Below, piece by piece: positions 5,434 to 5,751 of a DNA stretch of 5,751 nt. How positions within the stretch are numbered: position 1 is the stretch's first letter; the number at the start of each line of letters is the position of its first letter. Below the pieces are notes generated by a model that was not told the DNA's origin, did no database searches, and was given only the letters and a program-made list of their open reading frames with translations. This DNA is from DATCHW01 sp036508135 (GTDB lineage Bacteria; Bacteroidota; Ignavibacteria; Tepidaquicellales; Tepidaquicellaceae). Position numbers and translations under genes: made by a program. The stretch lies in NCBI GenBank assembly GCA_036508135.1, contig DATCHW010000173.1, positions 1 to 5,751 on the forward strand, in the 5' to 3' direction.

Positions 5434-5751
5434 AATGAGTGTCGGCATTTATACATATAAATTTATTTTTTTCATACTATACCCGAAGGGATTCCTCATT
5501 TCGCTCCCCATATTCTTTTTTAATTAGTTGATTTACAGTCGCTACATTCGGAATGACGCTTTCTGGTTGGGACACGGGGAGGAAGAAGCGGCGATTCGAT
5601 TTGGTAGTACAAAATATTAACATATCCAGAACGAATCGCCGCTTCTTCCTCCCTCCCTTTCAAAATAACAGTGTCATCCCGAACGAATCCACCCAAGCTA
5701 AAATTTGCAAATTTCTGGTTTCTAGGTGGATGAGTGAGGGATCTGTGTCTC
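5434..5751 (+). mobile_element. MITE-like element, copy 2 (left 318 bp; right end outside window)
   Basis: The left end AATGAGTGTCGGCA (5434-5447) differs from the copy 1 end by one base. Similarity continues through CTATACCC and GATTCCTCATTTCGCT into the core. The three-way-junction layout is kept. P1 pairs 5490-5500 with 5733-5743 (two wobbles). P2 pairs 5547-5557 with 5673-5683 (one A.C mismatch). P3 is at 5576-5654, and P4 pairs 5689-5693 with 5725-5729. The spacer ATG between P4 and P1 is the same in both copies. Loops and arms differ clearly from copy 1, so the copies are old or were selected for fold rather than sequence. No coding frame is seen. By comparison with copy 1, the right end should lie near 5925-5935. 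Confidence 0.72.
5576..5654 (+). repeat. Central long hairpin (P3) of copy 2
   Basis: Bases 5576-5598 pair with 5632-5654 to give a 23-bp stem without bulges (one wobble, G5576.U5654) closing a 33-nt loop. Compared with copy 1, three positions changed on both arms together and one U.G became C-G, while the loop is unrelated. No T run follows, so a simple terminator is unlikely. Confidence 0.85.

Noticed and set aside
2414..5751. CRISPR array or phage attachment sites formed by the two repeats
   Set aside because: Only two long, diverged copies about 3 kb apart are present, with no regular short repeat-spacer pattern and no integrase or tRNA gene nearby.

Overview
The window looks like part of a capsule or exopolysaccharide locus from an AT-rich member of the Bacteroidota. 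The evidence is the gene content (a Wza-type lipoprotein next to a Wzc/GumC-type chain-length protein, and a WcaJ-type initiating sugar transferase preceded by a small methyltransferase-fold-like protein), starts without Shine-Dalgarno sequences, and one exact TAnnTTTG-type -7 hexamer-like element. The genus cannot be named from this sequence. All four genes are on the minus strand, so transcription runs from high to low coordinates.

Layout in transcription order. First, 5434-5751 holds the left part of a repeat element (copy 2) that runs off the window. Next, 5094-5433 is a gene-free AT-rich stretch with a possible promoter for the first gene. 5093-4461 is a short protein resembling the C-terminal part of a methyltransferase-like family found in Bacteroidota polysaccharide loci. 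4391-2940 is the polyprenyl-phosphate sugar-1-phosphate transferase that would start repeat-unit synthesis. 2914-2414 is a complete copy (copy 1) of the same repeat element. 2314-1556 is the outer-membrane polysaccharide export lipoprotein. 1539-1 is the N-terminal 513 residues of the inner-membrane chain-length/co-polymerase protein, whose C-terminal part lies outside the window. In a working pathway the transferase primes undecaprenyl phosphate, other glycosyltransferases outside this window extend the unit, and the Wzc/Wza pair controls polymer length and export.

The most unusual content is non-coding. Copy 1 looks like a non-autonomous transposable element of about 501 bp. It has 14-bp perfect terminal inverted repeats (AATGAGTATCGGCA), is flanked by a 9-bp direct repeat (TTACTTTTT), and encodes no visible protein. 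Inside it is a nested three-way-junction fold with a 29-bp central stem. Copy 2 keeps the same architecture although the stem sequence has changed, with three paired substitutions that preserve base pairing and one U.G to C-G change. Most non-Watson-Crick pairs are G.U when read as plus-strand RNA. This points to selection on a folded nucleic acid, possibly an RNA antisense to the operon. Two such elements lie in the same orientation on either side of the methyltransferase-like/sugar-transferase pair, and copy 1 sits exactly at the junction between that pair and the wza-wzc-like pair.
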